The notes beneath the pieces were generated by a model. That model saw only the letters and a program-made list of their open reading frames with translations, was not told where the DNA came from and ran no database searches. A program made the position numbers and the translations under genes. From Brachyhypopomus gauderio (taxonomy: Eukaryota > Chordata > Actinopteri > Gymnotiformes > Hypopomidae), in assembly GCF_052324685.1 (NCBI RefSeq), contig NW_027506873.1:1002001-1066000 (forward strand): DNA of 64,000 nt, read 5' to 3'. Shown piece after piece: positions 39,775 to 53,230 of this stretch. How positions within the stretch are numbered: position 1 is the stretch's first letter; every line of letters starts with the position of its first letter.

Positions 39775-42700
39775 AACACAATGTGTGACAAGTAAATACC
39801 CTAAATGGCTTAGTCTGAGGTAAACTGTGTAATTTGTATTTATGCTTATTTACACCTTTAAAACAATGAAGCAGCAGACAAACAAAAATATATCCTGACA
39901 CTAAAAGGAATGACTTTCAAATGTATTAACACCAAACACCCTTTCAGCAGATCACACAGGCCAACGCAGGAGGGGTTGGACATAAATCACACAGCTAGCA
40001 GCTGACTGGGGGCTAGGTCTCCCGAGCCATTTCAAAACATGCACCTACTTCCATAAGGTAAGACACACAGATCAGACTTAGGGTTTTTTTTGTGTTTTGC
40101 TTTCAGTTTTAAGACAAACACCAAAAAAGAAACATGCTCAAACTGGCCTCTCCTCGCCTGAGGTCAGAGACTGTAAGGGTATATGTAAACAGTGAGATAA
40201 TATACACAAGTATCTATAGGTCAGACAAGATGTCAATCATTCAAAATGTGCTTTGGTTTAGAAAATAGTCTGAAAATTTGGGTATGAGCTTTATCTTATG
40301 TTTATACACTTTATGCTTACAACTGTCTTTTTTGTTCTAAAACACTCTGGAAATTAAAAGTAAAATTATTTTTTTGTGTTTTTTTTTCCTTTTTTCTGTC
40401 CCTCTACACCCCCATCTTTTTTGAAGGCGTTGTTTGAAATTGGAACACACACTCTTAAAATCTATTTCATAGGAAACTAATGTTTTGCTTTTTTATCATT
40501 AAAATACAGAAATTGACACAGTATTGACACAGTCTTACAAATGTAGTTGAAAGTTCCACACTTCAAAATATGCAGAACTGTCCCTGAAATCTGAAGTTTT
40601 ATTGTCACAGTTTGAAACTTCTGTCATCCTTTAACTACTCTTGACGTTCTTTCAGTTATAGCTCCAAATTCCTGGACCAAGACAAAAACACCTAACCAAC
40701 ACATTCCTTTTCTGACACTGACGCTGCATTGATTAAGTGCCGATATGTACACATGAGATCAATGGCGACTCTCCCCCCCCCCCTGGAATTCAATGCAGTC
40801 CATGGAAAAGGCAAATAGTCTGAAACAGCCCTCTTGAGCAGATACGAGTACATACACTGGAAGCAAAATAAATATTTGTTTTTACATTTGGATGGAAGTT
40901 TAATCTCAAATGTTGATACCACCTTGATGTTCAGTGTTCCCAGAATGTGTAAGCCTAGACTAGAATTTCCAATTGTGACTCACCCTTGGCACTGCAGTTT
41001 AGTCCAAGGCTGGGGTTAATTCAGGACCAGGAAGGTGGCCCTTATAGTAATATTACCCATGATAGTATTACCTATCAAATGGTATGAAGCCATGAGATTA
41101 ACTCTTGACAAAATTGATTAAGTGAGCTTCAATTTCCTCAAACAATAAAAATCCAGATTTGTCTCCAGTGTAAGTACTTGGATCAGGTCAGATTATGTGT
41201 CTGGAGGGATGAACTCAGACAAAACAATTCCAGGAAAGAGATCAGTAAACAGTATTCAACTATTTAAAATTCTAATAGCTTCTCGCTGCAGTCATAAGTA
41301 ACTCGTACTCAACTTTGGAGAAAGAACAAGATCAACTAAACCAGAAGGGAAACAGAAGGGAATGATTAAGACTCACACTGAAAAGACAAAGAACTACACA
41401 TGGAATGTGACATATTGGGTTTGAATAAACTAAACCGCAATTAATTATGGACTACATGGCATCAAAAACATCAGCTGTGAAGTACGTGTACTTTCACTGG
41501 TGTCTGTTCTGTTCGTGTAACACTGAACCCCCAATTCAGTAAGCCAATACCACTATCAGCATTTCTGAATAACCTCTAAGCATTTTGATCACCACGTGTC
41601 AGCTGACTAAAGGAGGTCTTCTCGGCTGGGCATGAATGCAGCCCCAAAGCTTTTCTACACATGAAGAGCCCATGCAGAGTGATGCCTCCTCATTGACTGA
41701 GCTTCCTAAGTACAGTGGACATGTAACACAAAAATCTACATTCTCTACCCATTCATTCAATTTTCCTTTTTTCTTTCTTTCTTTTTTCCTTTTTTTTTGG
41801 TCTAATCTAAAATAAATTAGTCCTTCTGAAATCCTTTGTCAAAGTTCTTCTGAAGACAGAAGTAATGACAAAGTAACTCAAATGCACTACTGTAAACTTC
41901 AAAACCAGAAAGCCACCAGCCCAACAATCAACAGAAGTTACAAAAGAAGTTCATTGGTTTTAGTACAATGTCCAGTATTAACAAACATTCCCACAACATT
42001 GCTCTTTTTCAAAAATTAAAAGGAGAAAAATTTACTACCTTTCACCTGCAATGTTATTGTCCATATTTAATCTAAAAACTTTGGTAGGGATATTCTACAG
42101 GAAATGTTTGTTGGTAAGCCATTATTCCCCTTAATATTAATTTTCTCTTTGGATTTCACTGACATAAAACTTTTAATACTTTAAATACATGCGTTTAACA
42201 AGCTAGCTCCTACTTTAATATGTTTAAAACTTTGTAAAACTTTAAACATTTGTTGAAAGATGGGCAGGTTAGAACTACTTTGAAAGCCTCAACAAACATT
42301 ATATGTCTATATTTAAAAACCCCATTATTTTCATCAATTAATGTATTGTTCTTAAGAATTAAGAGGTAGCAATGTGACAAGTCTATAAAATAGACTTGTC
42401 TATTCAGTGAAGGGAAATCCTACAGACGAAACTGAAAAACTACAGTACCAACAAAATTTTAAAGTTCAACATTCACTAAAACCAACCCTACCCCATCACC
42501 CAAGTCACCTCACCATTCTGTCCCTTCCCAAAGAATGACCAAAAGGACTTCCAGTTTAACATTCACAGAAGCATAACAATAAGTTATCTAAAAACAAGTA
42601 CCATTCATTTTGGCTTTTCTTTGAGAGTAAACCCCTATATATTATATGAGTAAACAACACAGCTTTAAAAGGACACCCAAGATCGCTCACATTCTCTCCC

Positions 42701-43569
42701 CCGGGTGCAGAAGAAACACAGTAGGGTATGTTTGACTCCACTCACTTCTCAGCCACAACTGAAAAGCATAACCAGCAAATGGTCCATCATTAGTTCATCA
42801 TGTACCATGTACCACAAATGCTCCAGCATTTCTCTAGGTTTAATGCAGCAATACAAGCTGAAGCTGTATCAGATTGAGGATTTGTGTTCATGTCCAGAAA
42901 TACCTCAAGACACTATGGTATGAAAGCTCTGTTGGACCCTGTTCCCCATCTACAACTAGACATAGCCAATGGGCACATGGTACAGACTAGAAATCTTGTG
43001 AATATGTTTGGTTGTATATGCAAAGCTTTTCTAAAACACCACTATAAAGAATGCAGACAAGCCACTTGGTATGTCTTGCAACGCTTTCCTTGAGATTTAG
43101 AAAGACTAATATGTCATAACCAGTAAATTTCCATCATCCTTTGAATTAAAAATGCAATTTTAGGATATGACAATTAGAGGCTTAATCGTGTAAAACACAT
43201 TCTGTGATGTACCTTCGGAACCCTCGTTCGAAGGAAAGAGATAAAAAATAAAAAGAGAAATGCATTTTTGGGATATATAAATAAACCAAGCAGACTAAGA
43301 CATAATGAAACCAATGCATAGACTGGTTTGTAGTGGTCTGGCAATCCCAAGAGAGAAACAGCATTAGTACCCCAAGCGTACATGCAAAAACAAACAAAAA
43401 AATTAAAACATACCAATTATTTGAGAAAATTACTGTTTCAACTGTTGGGGCTTGTTTGAAACTGCTACTCCTGCCTTCCTTTGGGTCACCAATCATCTTC
43501 ACAGAAAAAGAGGTGTGCGTTGTACTGAAATCTTTTTGCTGCAGGTCTCCCGTCCCGACCGTCTTTGGT

Positions 43570-45252
43570 TTATGATGGGGAGGTGTGCATGCGCAGGTGG
43601 CTGATGAGGTTGCGCTGCTGCGTGAACTTGCCCCCGCAGAGCTGGCATTCGTAGGGCTTCTCGCCCGAGTGCACACGCATGTGCTCAGTGAGGCGGTACT
43701 GGCGTGTGAAGCGCATGCCACATTCCTCGCAGGCGAAAGGCTTCAGGCCCAGGTGGCTGCGCATGTGTCGCGTCATGGTGCCGCGCTGTGTGAACATCTT
43801 GCCGCAGATGTTGCAGGGGAAAGGCCGCGTGAGCCAGTGCGTCTTCTCGTGCTGCCGCAGTGTGGCCGGGTCCTTGTAGCTCTTGTTGCACACAGTGCAG
43901 GAGAAGCGCCGCGCCTCGGCGCCGTGAGCCTGCGCCACCTGCGACGACAGGTCCTCTGCCTCGCCCTCGTCCTCCTTCGGGTAGGTGTCCTCCTCCTCCT
44001 CTTTGATGTACAGCTCCTCCTCCGTGTGGGTCTCCACATGGGCGTTCAGCTCGTCGGAGCTGGGGAAGCCTTTGCCGCAGGGAATGCACACGTAGAGGTT
44101 GTCACCGAGGGCCGGCTCAAAGCCCTCCTGCCGGTACATGTAGTTGGCGCTGCCGCGACCACCCTCACTCTCACTTTGACCGCTCTCCTCACTCTGTTCC
44201 TGACCGTTCTCCAGGCCCTCCTCCTCTTCCTTGCACTGGAAAGGAAGGTCCGAGTTGACGGCCCCTCCAGCCACGTTCAACCTCTTGGTGACCCCGTTGG
44301 GCAAGGTGGCCCGTACACCATCTTCACTTTTCACCTCGCCCTTGATTTGCCGCCTTGGCCGCGTCCCCTGGCGGGAGCGCTTGTGTTGTTCGGAGTCTGG
44401 AGGATGCTGGTTCTCCTCACATTCTCCACCTTCACCTAGTTCCATAGGCTCTCCTCCAGCAAGGTTCTGTGGGTTGGTGGTTATCTCATCGAATGAGGCA
44501 CTGTTGGCAGTGGATTCTGAGGCAGACTGAGGTGATTCTTGTGGGATGCTGCTGGGACTGACCTCTTCAGTAGCCGTGCTCCCTGAAGGGCTTTTCTTGG
44601 AGAGGTCCAGGCCTAGTTCCAGAAGGCCAGCGCTGCTGTTAACAGGACCATTGCTCCCATTCTTACTGGTCGAGGGACTGAGGGAGTTAGCGGAGTTCAC
44701 GCAGTGGGCTTTCCTGATAAAAACCTCATCCTCAGACAACTCATCTTTGAGTAGCTCCTCATGCCTCTTTGTCTTTTCATCATCTTTAAACCCTGAAATT
44801 TGGCTTGGGGGGACCGGTGTGGAGGACAACCTTTGGTTCCGTGGTGTTCTTCCATTGGTAGGGGTTGTGGGTTTATTGTGGAGAGATCTTCCATTGCGTT
44901 TGAGTTTCTTCCTGCAGAGAGCAGCCAGGTCATGGAGCTGGAGGTAGCTTGCTGCTGTTAGGAGGGCATTAAAATTGTGGTCGCTGACCTGATCTGAGGA
45001 CAAAAGCTTGCCAGTGTAAATAAAGTCTAGCACCTGACGAAAAACCGACGGGTTGACCATATCTGTGTCGAGGTTAATTAAGTTGTCGTGAAGGATGAGG
45101 GACTTGAAGTAAATGCTACTGGCAGCCAGGATATTCTTGTGTGCGCGGAAGAGGGCATTTTCCACCACTATAATCACATCGCACAGGTAGCCTTTGGCTC
45201 TCTGTTGGTTTAGCTGCAGCAGCAATTGTTTGGCATGATTTGGCAATTCCAT
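43570..45252 (-). CDS. hic2: Hypermethylated-in-cancer 2 (BTB zinc-finger repressor)
   Basis: A nuclear sequence-specific transcriptional repressor. One uninterrupted 560-residue frame. The BTB/POZ domain is at about 1-118 (FLCDV-type YLCDVIIVVENALFRAHKN, then DFIYTGKLL). The CtBP-binding motif GLDLSKK is at about 214-220. The acidic linker carries possible SUMO sites IKGE (303), VKSE (307) and IKEE (416). Five C2H2 zinc fingers lie at about 387-409, 450-472, 478-500, 506-528 and 534-556, the first set apart from the other four as in HIC proteins. It ends MHTSPS right after finger 5; HIC1 has a long tail there, so this is HIC2. The start is supported by an in-frame TAG four codons upstream (45262-45264). 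A minus-strand acceptor (pyrimidine tract then TTTTAG) places the exon edge near 45281. The human protein is about 615 residues; the difference lies in the linker and the N-terminus. Confidence 0.95.
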   Translation of the reverse strand: MELPNHAKQLLLQLNQQRAKGYLCDVIIVVENALFRAHKNILAASSIYFKSLILHDNLINLDTDMVNPSVFRQVLDFIYTGKLLSSDQVSDHNFNALLTAASYLQLHDLAALCRKKLKRNGRSLHNKPTTPTNGRTPRNQRLSSTPVPPSQISGFKDDEKTKRHEELLKDELSEDEVFIRKAHCVNSANSLSPSTSKNGSNGPVNSSAGLLELGLDLSKKSPSGSTATEEVSPSSIPQESPQSASESTANSASFDEITTNPQNLAGGEPMELGEGGECEENQHPPDSEQHKRSRQGTRPRRQIKGEVKSEDGVRATLPNGVTKRLNVAGGAVNSDLPFQCKEEEEGLENGQEQSEESGQSESEGGRGSANYMYRQEGFEPALGDNLYVCIPCGKGFPSSDELNAHVETHTEEELYIKEEEEDTYPKEDEGEAEDLSSQVAQAHGAEARRFSCTVCNKSYKDPATLRQHEKTHWLTRPFPCNICGKMFTQRGTMTRHMRSHLGLKPFACEECGMRFTRQYRLTEHMRVHSGEKPYECQLCGGKFTQQRNLISHLRMHTSPS

Positions 45253-47176
45253 TTCCGACTTCTAATTCTGCACCTACAAACCTAAAAGAGCAGAAAAAAA
45301 TGGGGGGGGGGACTCAGTATGCAGTACATTCCATACAACAGACGATATGTATGACTGTCTAAGCACCGATCATAAAACAGATGTAAAATTCAATGTTTAT
45401 AAATAAACATAGTCATCAAGCAGGGCCCTATAATGGCAACAACAAAATTCATAAAAATTCCTTAACCTTAGACTATCTACCTGCTGCCCTTTACTACGAA
45501 TATGGAATACTGGGCTTCATTCCCTGTTGCTGGCATTACAAATGCCACTGTGGTCTTAAAATCCTGAAAACACCAGTCCAAACACAAACACAGACTGAAA
45601 AGGACGGGAACAGTAACATGCAACATTTTTTTCTCTCTTCAGCCTTCTTAAATGTTTCTACCACCAGCCATGAATGCCAAACTCCAGGGTCAGACTCTTT
45701 GTTGCAGGATGGGGGTTGGGTGGAGAGGCCAGCGAATGGCTCTGGCTGGGCTTGCACGAAGGACAACATGAAATTCGAGCCAGAGGGATCACCAAGGGTG
45801 TGGTGGGAACAGGTAACCCAGCAGCCCATCCACCAGGTAGGCATGCCCTGGCTTGCAACAGAATCCTTGCAATGCTCAAGATAAAGGTTTTGTCATTCAG
45901 CAGGAGTATCATTATTGGTTGTGAAACCTTTACAAAATACCCACACACAGTATTATCCCACCAATGGATAACAAGACTTGTCCACACTAAACAAAACAAC
46001 GCCACAGATACTACAGAACTCAGGTTGATTGGATCTACAACTTATTTATTAATAATTTTGACAATACAAAATTGTAATGTCAATGTTGATGCAAATGCAA
46101 AATCCTTTAAACACAATTAAATGGAACCACACAATATTCCCAGACAATCTTTCCATTTGCTGTTTCCATCTAAAATGGTACAATAAAGAACAGAATTCAT
46201 GTAATTGTTCTTCCCCTGGATTATTTTCCTGCTATCGGCCCATGTGAATGCTGAATAGTAATGTTGAATGGTGATTCCCTTTTAAATTCTCTTTCTAGGA
46301 CTATCCTGAAGATCGCTGAATTTGCTTATTGTCCCTGCAAGCTGGAACCTCATAAACAAGACTGTCAACCCTTTTCTGTATCAGTGGGTAACACGGATCA
46401 CGTGTCAGGAACACTACATTTCAAATAAATATGTATTTAGTGAATGTTTAAAAGTGTATGCACATTTCACATGATAACCCATGGATGTGAGGTCATTGAA
46501 CTGCATTTATGCTTGGGGTTATGTCATTTTGACAAAAAAAACTAGGTATCAAAACTTAAAGCCAACATGAGGTCATCTTTGCAGGCTATTTTTAAATTTA
46601 GAATCCAGTATTGGATTAATTCATTAAAATGAGAAAACACATTTTATAAAAATGCTAAAAATATTTGAAAACCTTACCAAGCACACAAATACCATTTCAA
46701 ATATGTCAACACCATAAATGTCTGGAACCTTAAGATTTAAGCCACACTTAAATCTAAAAGGTAATGATAAAATATTTCTATACTGTTTCAGTAATTGTAT
46801 TTTTCATCAAACCTGTACAAATCCATAGACTCCAATATTCAAGTATTAGCGCTTTTATATAGGTCTGAGTAATATTATATTATATTAATATTATATTAAA
46901 AAGGTTTCTGAAACAGCTTCTGTCTGCTTGTTACACTAAAACCAGTGCTAACCTAGTCAGAGTGATGCCATAACTCAAAAGGCTTCTGGCTTGGGAGAGG
47001 GAGCAGAGTTTAAGGATTGTACAGATAACAGTAAACCACATCTGTTTGACCAAAACTCTGCATCGCATCAAGCCCTGAACCTGTAACCTTTTGCCCCACA
47101 AAACGCACACACACACACCCACCCAAAAACGAAAACTCAAAGGCTAAGTTTTAGAAACTGAGGAAAGCATTTATCA

Positions 47177-47181
<5 letters not shown>

Positions 47182-47220
<39 letters not shown>
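47182..47220. repeat. (CA)n microsatellite
   Basis: An uninterrupted CA run of about 39 bp. Confidence 0.95.
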
Positions 47221-47222
<2 letters not shown>

Positions 47223-49810
47223 TAAGGTTGCTGCTGAGTCTTTTTATTGCTCCATGGACATTCCTGCCCCTCCTCAAAAATGACCAGCCTGCTCCGGCCC
47301 ATAGATGAAACGACTGCTCTAATCAGGGAGATTGCTGCCTACAAAAAGAAAGAGCTGAAGTGCAGAAAAAGAGGCTAGTGGAAACACTAGTAAACAAGTC
47401 TGGCAAGGAATGTGATTGGACTTGTGAACAACTTTATCCAATGCCACATGGCTCAAGGCCTTGATTTATTGTCTTGGTTATAAACCACTTTTGCAGTTCT
47501 TATGAAAGATGACAGTGGCTGTAGACCTGCAACCAACACAGTTACTGCGAGCTTGTACCACACACATCTGTCTGCCCTTCGCTATTTATCAGAGAGAGTA
47601 AGAACAAGTGAGATAGAGGCCAAAGTATTGCCTTGGAGTAATGGAGACTTTGTTTAAGATATAAATAATGGCCATGCCACAAAGCTACAGGCCTGGAGCA
47701 AAAGTGTAATCACATGATGAGACTATTTGTATGTGAGGAACATACATGCGATCCTGCAAGTTACTTAAATAATAGTATTGTTACCATAAAGTTATGAAAG
47801 GTGCATTGAATTACGCACAGCTTAAAAATAACTTCAAATTATTCCTCTTTAGCTGGAAGATCACAAGGTTCCCAGTGTTGAGCTAGTTCATGTATATGTG
47901 ATGGGCTAGAAAACGGGCCCAAGCTGTCAAACATGGAAGTCAGGTGAAAGCCTGGCAGACATCTATCCCTGATCATTCTGCTTTATTCAAATAAACACTG
48001 CCTGAATGAAGAATCAGCTTGCATTTACATCCTCGAAATCCAACATGGCTTTTGAGACTAAATTAAACCAACAGATAGCCTTTATTATTTCCTTTGGTCT
48101 TGCATGTTGAGTTCTGGGTCTGATATTGTGACGTGAATGCCTAAAACAAGATTTCTCCCTTCAAACACCTGGCTGCACTGCAATCAACACGTCAGCTTTG
48201 TTATGCCAAATCTATTTACAGAGCATTTATCAACCACAAAGAATTTCACTTTAAATTTCACTTTATCTGTACCATCTTGTCACTATGTGGGAAGAATTTA
48301 TCTAAACACTTCCTTCAGAAGATAAAAAAATTACATATTAAAAATTAGTATGAAACCTAAAAACAATCAAATGAAATAAAAATCCATTGGAGAGCAAATA
48401 CAGTCATACAGGGGAAAAAATTGTTATGTGTCATAGATCTGCAATAGGACATGGTCAAAATGGCACAGCAGCCCTTGTACAGAGAACCTCTCTTCCCTAC
48501 AGCAAACATGCGAAGTATGTGGGCAAGCTGAGCCCCAGGGATCTTTCACTAAAGCAGCAGCGCTAGCAGAAAAATTAGCAAAAATGGAGAAGAAACACAA
48601 ATGTTTCAGTGCATTAGTTACTCCTGTTAGTACCAGTCTAATCATTGTGTCCTTATTCAAGCTCAGTGTTATTTGATATAGGATGTGTCCATACAAAGTT
48701 TCAAGCTTAAGTAGTAAAAGAAACTTTGTGACAGAAATACATTTAACAATATTTTTGAGCCACATACACTACCCAAATTAAAACACTCAAAGTGTTCACA
48801 ATACAAGAAGTATTTCCTGTGATCACAGTTCATGTTGCTGAGATCTCTGTATGTGGCAGGTACTACCATTCTAACTTTTTGCTACCCGTGCATATGAATT
48901 TAGTGGCCAATTCACAATCCTTACTAGGACGTGGTCGACATTGTAATAAATCATCAGTCCTGATAATACCCCAAAACGAAGAAAAGGCCAAGCGAACCAT
49001 CAGCGGTTAATGCTATTGTCAAATACGAAAGCCATCACTAGAATAAATCCAAAGTGTACATCTCTTATGGGGAAGGAACCTAAACAATAAAGTAAGTGGG
49101 TACACCTTCGGATCGGTCTCATTCAGAAAAACTGTCAAACAACAAGGGCTAGTGCCTTAAAGACGTGCAATAGATCCTCGCAGAGGGAGCGCTGTAAAAC
49201 AAGTCCCCTCCCCCTGTCCATTAACATGGATGAGAAAATGTTCATTCAAGAAATCCAATCACGTACAAAATAAGGAAAAACCTCAATTATGATTAGAGCC
49301 ACAAAATAATTCATCGTTTCTGTTTTTGCCTGAATAGATATCCCAGCTCTCTCTTCTTTTGGGAAATGACCCAGAAAAAAGGAACAGTGGCCGTTCAAAA
49401 AAGAAAAAAAATAGGATCGAACGGTAATGAGATGTGTTAAAACCAGACAGGTTCATTGTAAGCACTTTGCTAAAGAAATAAAAACAACAGAAATGAACAG
49501 ACACGTCTGCAATTGCATCCACATGCAAATAGAATCTACATCACATTTAGTTAAATAAAAGACATTGTTTTACAGTACTGCAGCCAAGCTTTTAGCTTAG
49601 ATTTGCAAAACCAAACGCGCAAGACCAGTCCGGAGGAATATTTCCAAGTTTTTCATTAGGCCTAGGTGTTTTTCAAATAATAATAGACAAAACAAATGAC
49701 AGTTGGTGGCAAGTTCTGCGATTACTTGGCAAGATCATGCACGAATCCATGCAACATATAAACACAGAATGTGGAGACAACACGAAAAGAATTATTGTTT
49801 TTCGTGTAAA

Positions 49811-49882
49811 GCACGACAAACACCAGTGTTACCAAATCACCCCGATGCACGACAAACACCAGTGTTACCAAATCATCCCGAT
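49811..49882. repeat. 36-bp tandem duplication
   Basis: The unit GCACGACAAACACCAGTGTT plus 16 further bases occurs twice head to tail with one difference (CACC/CATC). It encodes nothing recognisable. Confidence 0.93.
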
Positions 49883-50217
49883 GCAATATTTCTTTTTTAT
49901 AACAAATATAAAGGACATACTGCTCAAAACGGCTCGACATGAAATACGTTGCGAATTATTCCATAACATTTGAAAACCCTGTTTATTTACGCTAAGTGAT
50001 ATGGCACATTGCTCCTACCCAGCTATGCTGGCTGGGTGGTGAGTACTAAACAAGAGAAGCCCCGTGGGTGCGCGAGAAGACCAGTATGGTTGAGCAATCT
50101 GTGTTTCGTTTTAAAGAAGAGGCTTGTCGTAGACCGTCTCGCAGAAATGGCTTTGTCATATTGCAATGGTTACATTTCACGAAAATAAAACTGCACCAGT
50201 GATAAGAAAATATATAC

Positions 50218-50302
50218 CTTAAGAAATCGACCGAAGCTCTTCAAATAGCCATCCTGTTTTCTCATCTCACAGCTCTCCGAGCGCCATCTTGCAAGCTTGT
50301 GA
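50218..50302 (-). promoter_or_regulatory. hic2: Candidate hic2 first exon and promoter
   Basis: On the minus strand a TGACGT element is followed by GCAAGATGGCGCTCGG (YY1-type start-site motif), then about 60 bp ending CTTAAG followed by GTATAT, a usable splice donor. The stretch contains two very short upstream frames (ATG to TGA after six and three codons). It lies about 5 kb upstream of the coding exon in the right orientation, and the surrounding sequence is less AT-rich. No transcript evidence is available; it could also be a promoter for an unannotated transcript. Confidence 0.45.
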
Positions 50303-52663
50303 CGTTAAAACTCCTCACCCCTGACCCAAATTTGAATAAAAGCCAGCAAAGAGGGTGAAAAAGACCTCTGCCAGCCAGAAGCCACGAATTTGCTTAAACG
50401 CCCGAGGCTTAGGTTAGCCTGTGCTAGGAAATATGGACTTGTAATGTTTCCAGAAAGCTGCCGCATAGACGTTGACCAGTCTTATATGTCGAAAATGGAT
50501 TAACATAGATACATGGATAAATTAATGCAAACATACCATAATATGACTTCTCGTTGAATTCAGTACTTTAAGCAGTTGTCACGCATCGCTGTCAGTCGTG
50601 TCTCCATCCAGGTATGGCCTGCATAACTGGCCATACTAGAATGCTGACTGCTTTTACTGTATGGCAAAATTACCTGCAAGCAAACATGTGTCAACAGTAA
50701 TCTTAACTCCAATGTGCCTTCCATACATTTTACATAGTTCTTTGTATCCAAATTAACCCACACATCACAGGCTACTGAACTGCGTATCCACAGTGTAATT
50801 AATCAGTAGCTATGAATTTTGCCGTCTGTCTTTTTAGAATTAAAATATGTTAATAAATATTTAATGCAGACCAAAAACTTTATACAAGTCATTAATTATA
50901 AGACTCTTATATGTTTATATAGAGTATATTTTATTCGTTTTATGTTGTATAATTGTATTACTGTAGTAGAATAATCTTTGCCTGTGTTTAGATTCATAGA
51001 TTAGATTTAATGAAAACGTTCATGAACTTAATAACAATATGGTAACTTTGGTTGTTGTTGTTGTTACTGTGAATCCATTTAAAGTTTAGTATTGTAGATT
51101 GGCGTGTCCCTGTTCCATTACTGGAGTGCTAGTGTGGTACTCAGGTTAGTGTCGCGTTGTCGAGCTGGTCAGCTAAATATTAAGTACTTCAGAATAAGAA
51201 CGTGGTATGCTAGAATTGAGAATGTAAAATAGGTGTTTAGGGTTACAGTGCGTGATGTGCCACCTTGCCGCTCAGAAATGCATAAATGGGACCGTAGTGG
51301 TGTTACCAGAGGGCAGACTTTAAAGTGAGTGTTCTTCTGCCACCTAGAGGGCATAAATAAAACCTTCATCTTTCGTAAAATGTATTGCTTCTGTCTCCAC
51401 CGCCTGCATTTAACTTTCTACTTTTATGTGTGTATGTTTTTCATAGCTGGTATTATTATTAGCTCAGTATTAGTAGCTTTTTATTAGCTACTTAGTATTA
51501 GTAATTATTAGATAGTAGCAGTCTAATATTTCCATATTATGTGTTGATCTGACAATCACGCTGACCTTACACAAGCAAACAAACATAAACGCCACCCGCA
51601 TATGAAAGCCACTAATACAGATTTATCTTAGCGGTGTTCAAGTCCACTAGATCCACCTTCCAAATCCTAATCCGTCACACGCGATAGATTTAATTTTTGT
51701 CTTCAGAAGTGCTTGATTAGATAGGTGAGATGTGTTAAATTTGGGAGAAACCGCAGGAAGACGAATCTACAGGAGGGTTAGCACCTACTGGTCTAAAGAA
51801 TGAGAAGAGGATTGATCATTATTTTTTTCATTAACAATTACCAATAGAAAGTGAATCATTTCAAATTACTATTCTATTATTACTATTTTTATTTGATGAC
51901 TGCCATGCTCATTATCTGATAAGCGGTATAATTTTGCTTGTGAACACATAATAATGTTGTTTTTATATCAAACATTTTGAATATGAGATATGTGAGAAAT
52001 ATGTGTAGAATGTGATACAAAATAGAAAATGTCATATGATTTTTTAATATGGGCTTTTGAGATTAACCTCACTGGCCCCTACTATTATTATTTTTTCATC
52101 TTGGTGTAAACAAAGGTTTTGTCCAGCAATTTTACTTGTCATATCTAGAACTCTCTGTAGGCTACTAAATCATCCTGAGGATGGTTATTGATTGATAACT
52201 AAAATAGTACATTCATGTCGCTTACTGTACAAAACTTTACATGGTTAACTCTGACCATCTTTCATTGCACAGAGAAGTTAGTGTTATAACAGTTATTGTT
52301 ATAACTATGTACCTAAGACTGGGGAAAAAACAAAAAGAGACTTCTGCATTTGTGTTATAACTTTTCCCCATAAACAAATGCCTTTTATCTTATGTATGGT
52401 GCACATTAGAGTTATTAACTAAAACTGTCATTCACTAAAACTGCATTTGATTTATCCAGGTTATATAACTTGTGGCTATACAGTTCTTTGTTGTTGGGAC
52501 TGTTTCATCCTTTCCTGACTCATCTTAAGATCTGCGACACCACGCCTGTGAACGCGTTTGTGTGCTGAGGGGTTTTCCACTCATTGATATGATCTCGTGC
52601 GTTCTCTGCTGAGCGCGGTTATAAAGCCAAGTGAATTGTGGGTAATTAAGCAGCAAATCCAAG
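50303..52663. other. Intergenic region between hic2 and ube2l3 starts
   Basis: About 2.4 kb separating two genes that diverge from each other. Mostly AT-rich. The last 100 bp before ube2l3 are richer in CpG (near 52538-52615) and contain a TATA-like TTATAAAG at 52619-52626. I see no gene or mobile element here. Confidence 0.6.
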
Positions 52664-52690
52664 ATGGCGGCAAGCAGGAGGCTTCATAAG
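52610..52690 (+). promoter_or_regulatory. ube2l3: ube2l3 core promoter and YY1-type start motif
   Basis: GGTTATAAAGCC lies about 40 bp upstream of CCAAGATGGCGGCAAG, which contains the start codon and matches the YY1 element common just downstream of transcription starts in ubiquitously expressed genes. The actual transcription start is inferred. Confidence 0.5.
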
Positions 52691-53186
52691 GTAAATATCC
52701 TGATCAATCAAAAAATGTTGACGTCAGACACGAAAACGTATGTGTTATGCCTAATCAGTTAAATATAACACAACGGGGTGTGAAATAATGTATTTTTGTT
52801 TCCTTAACCTTATGTCTAAGAAATAAGATAATATATTAGCTAATAACCTAGCCCAACTTCAGCGCAGCTAACTAGCTAGGTCTGATAGTTATCATGTTAG
52901 CATGTTGGCTGCTAAGCAGATCCGACCAATGTTACCGAAATGAACGTCTGATTGTTAGTTAGTTCAGGTCTCCGGCAAAAGGACCATATACACCAGAAAT
53001 TAATCTGTCCTGTGTTTCTCATGAACGTCTATTTTGAATTGTCGTACTAAACGAAACGGGCCCTTCAGCTAATATTTACAGCCTTAGCTAGCCAAGTTTG
53101 CGAAAAAAACTACATGGTTAGCAAAGTGATCAAACTTGGCTGGCTAGTTAAAGACTGGTAGCCTAAGAGAACATTAGCGGACTAGC

Positions 53187-53230
<44 letters not shown>

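Larger units (their letters stand above)
45282..50217 (-). other. hic2: Probable hic2 intron 1
   Basis: AT-rich sequence between the hic2 coding exon and a candidate first exon. It contains a (CA)n run at 47182-47220 and a 36-bp duplication at 49811-49882. No coding exon or transposon is supported. The assignment as an intron depends on the candidate exon 1 at 50218-50300. Confidence 0.5.

Noticed and set aside
43585..44439. 284-codon plus-strand frame
   Set aside because: Lies antisense to the hic2 coding exon and has the low-complexity look of a shadow of its GC-rich zinc-finger codons.
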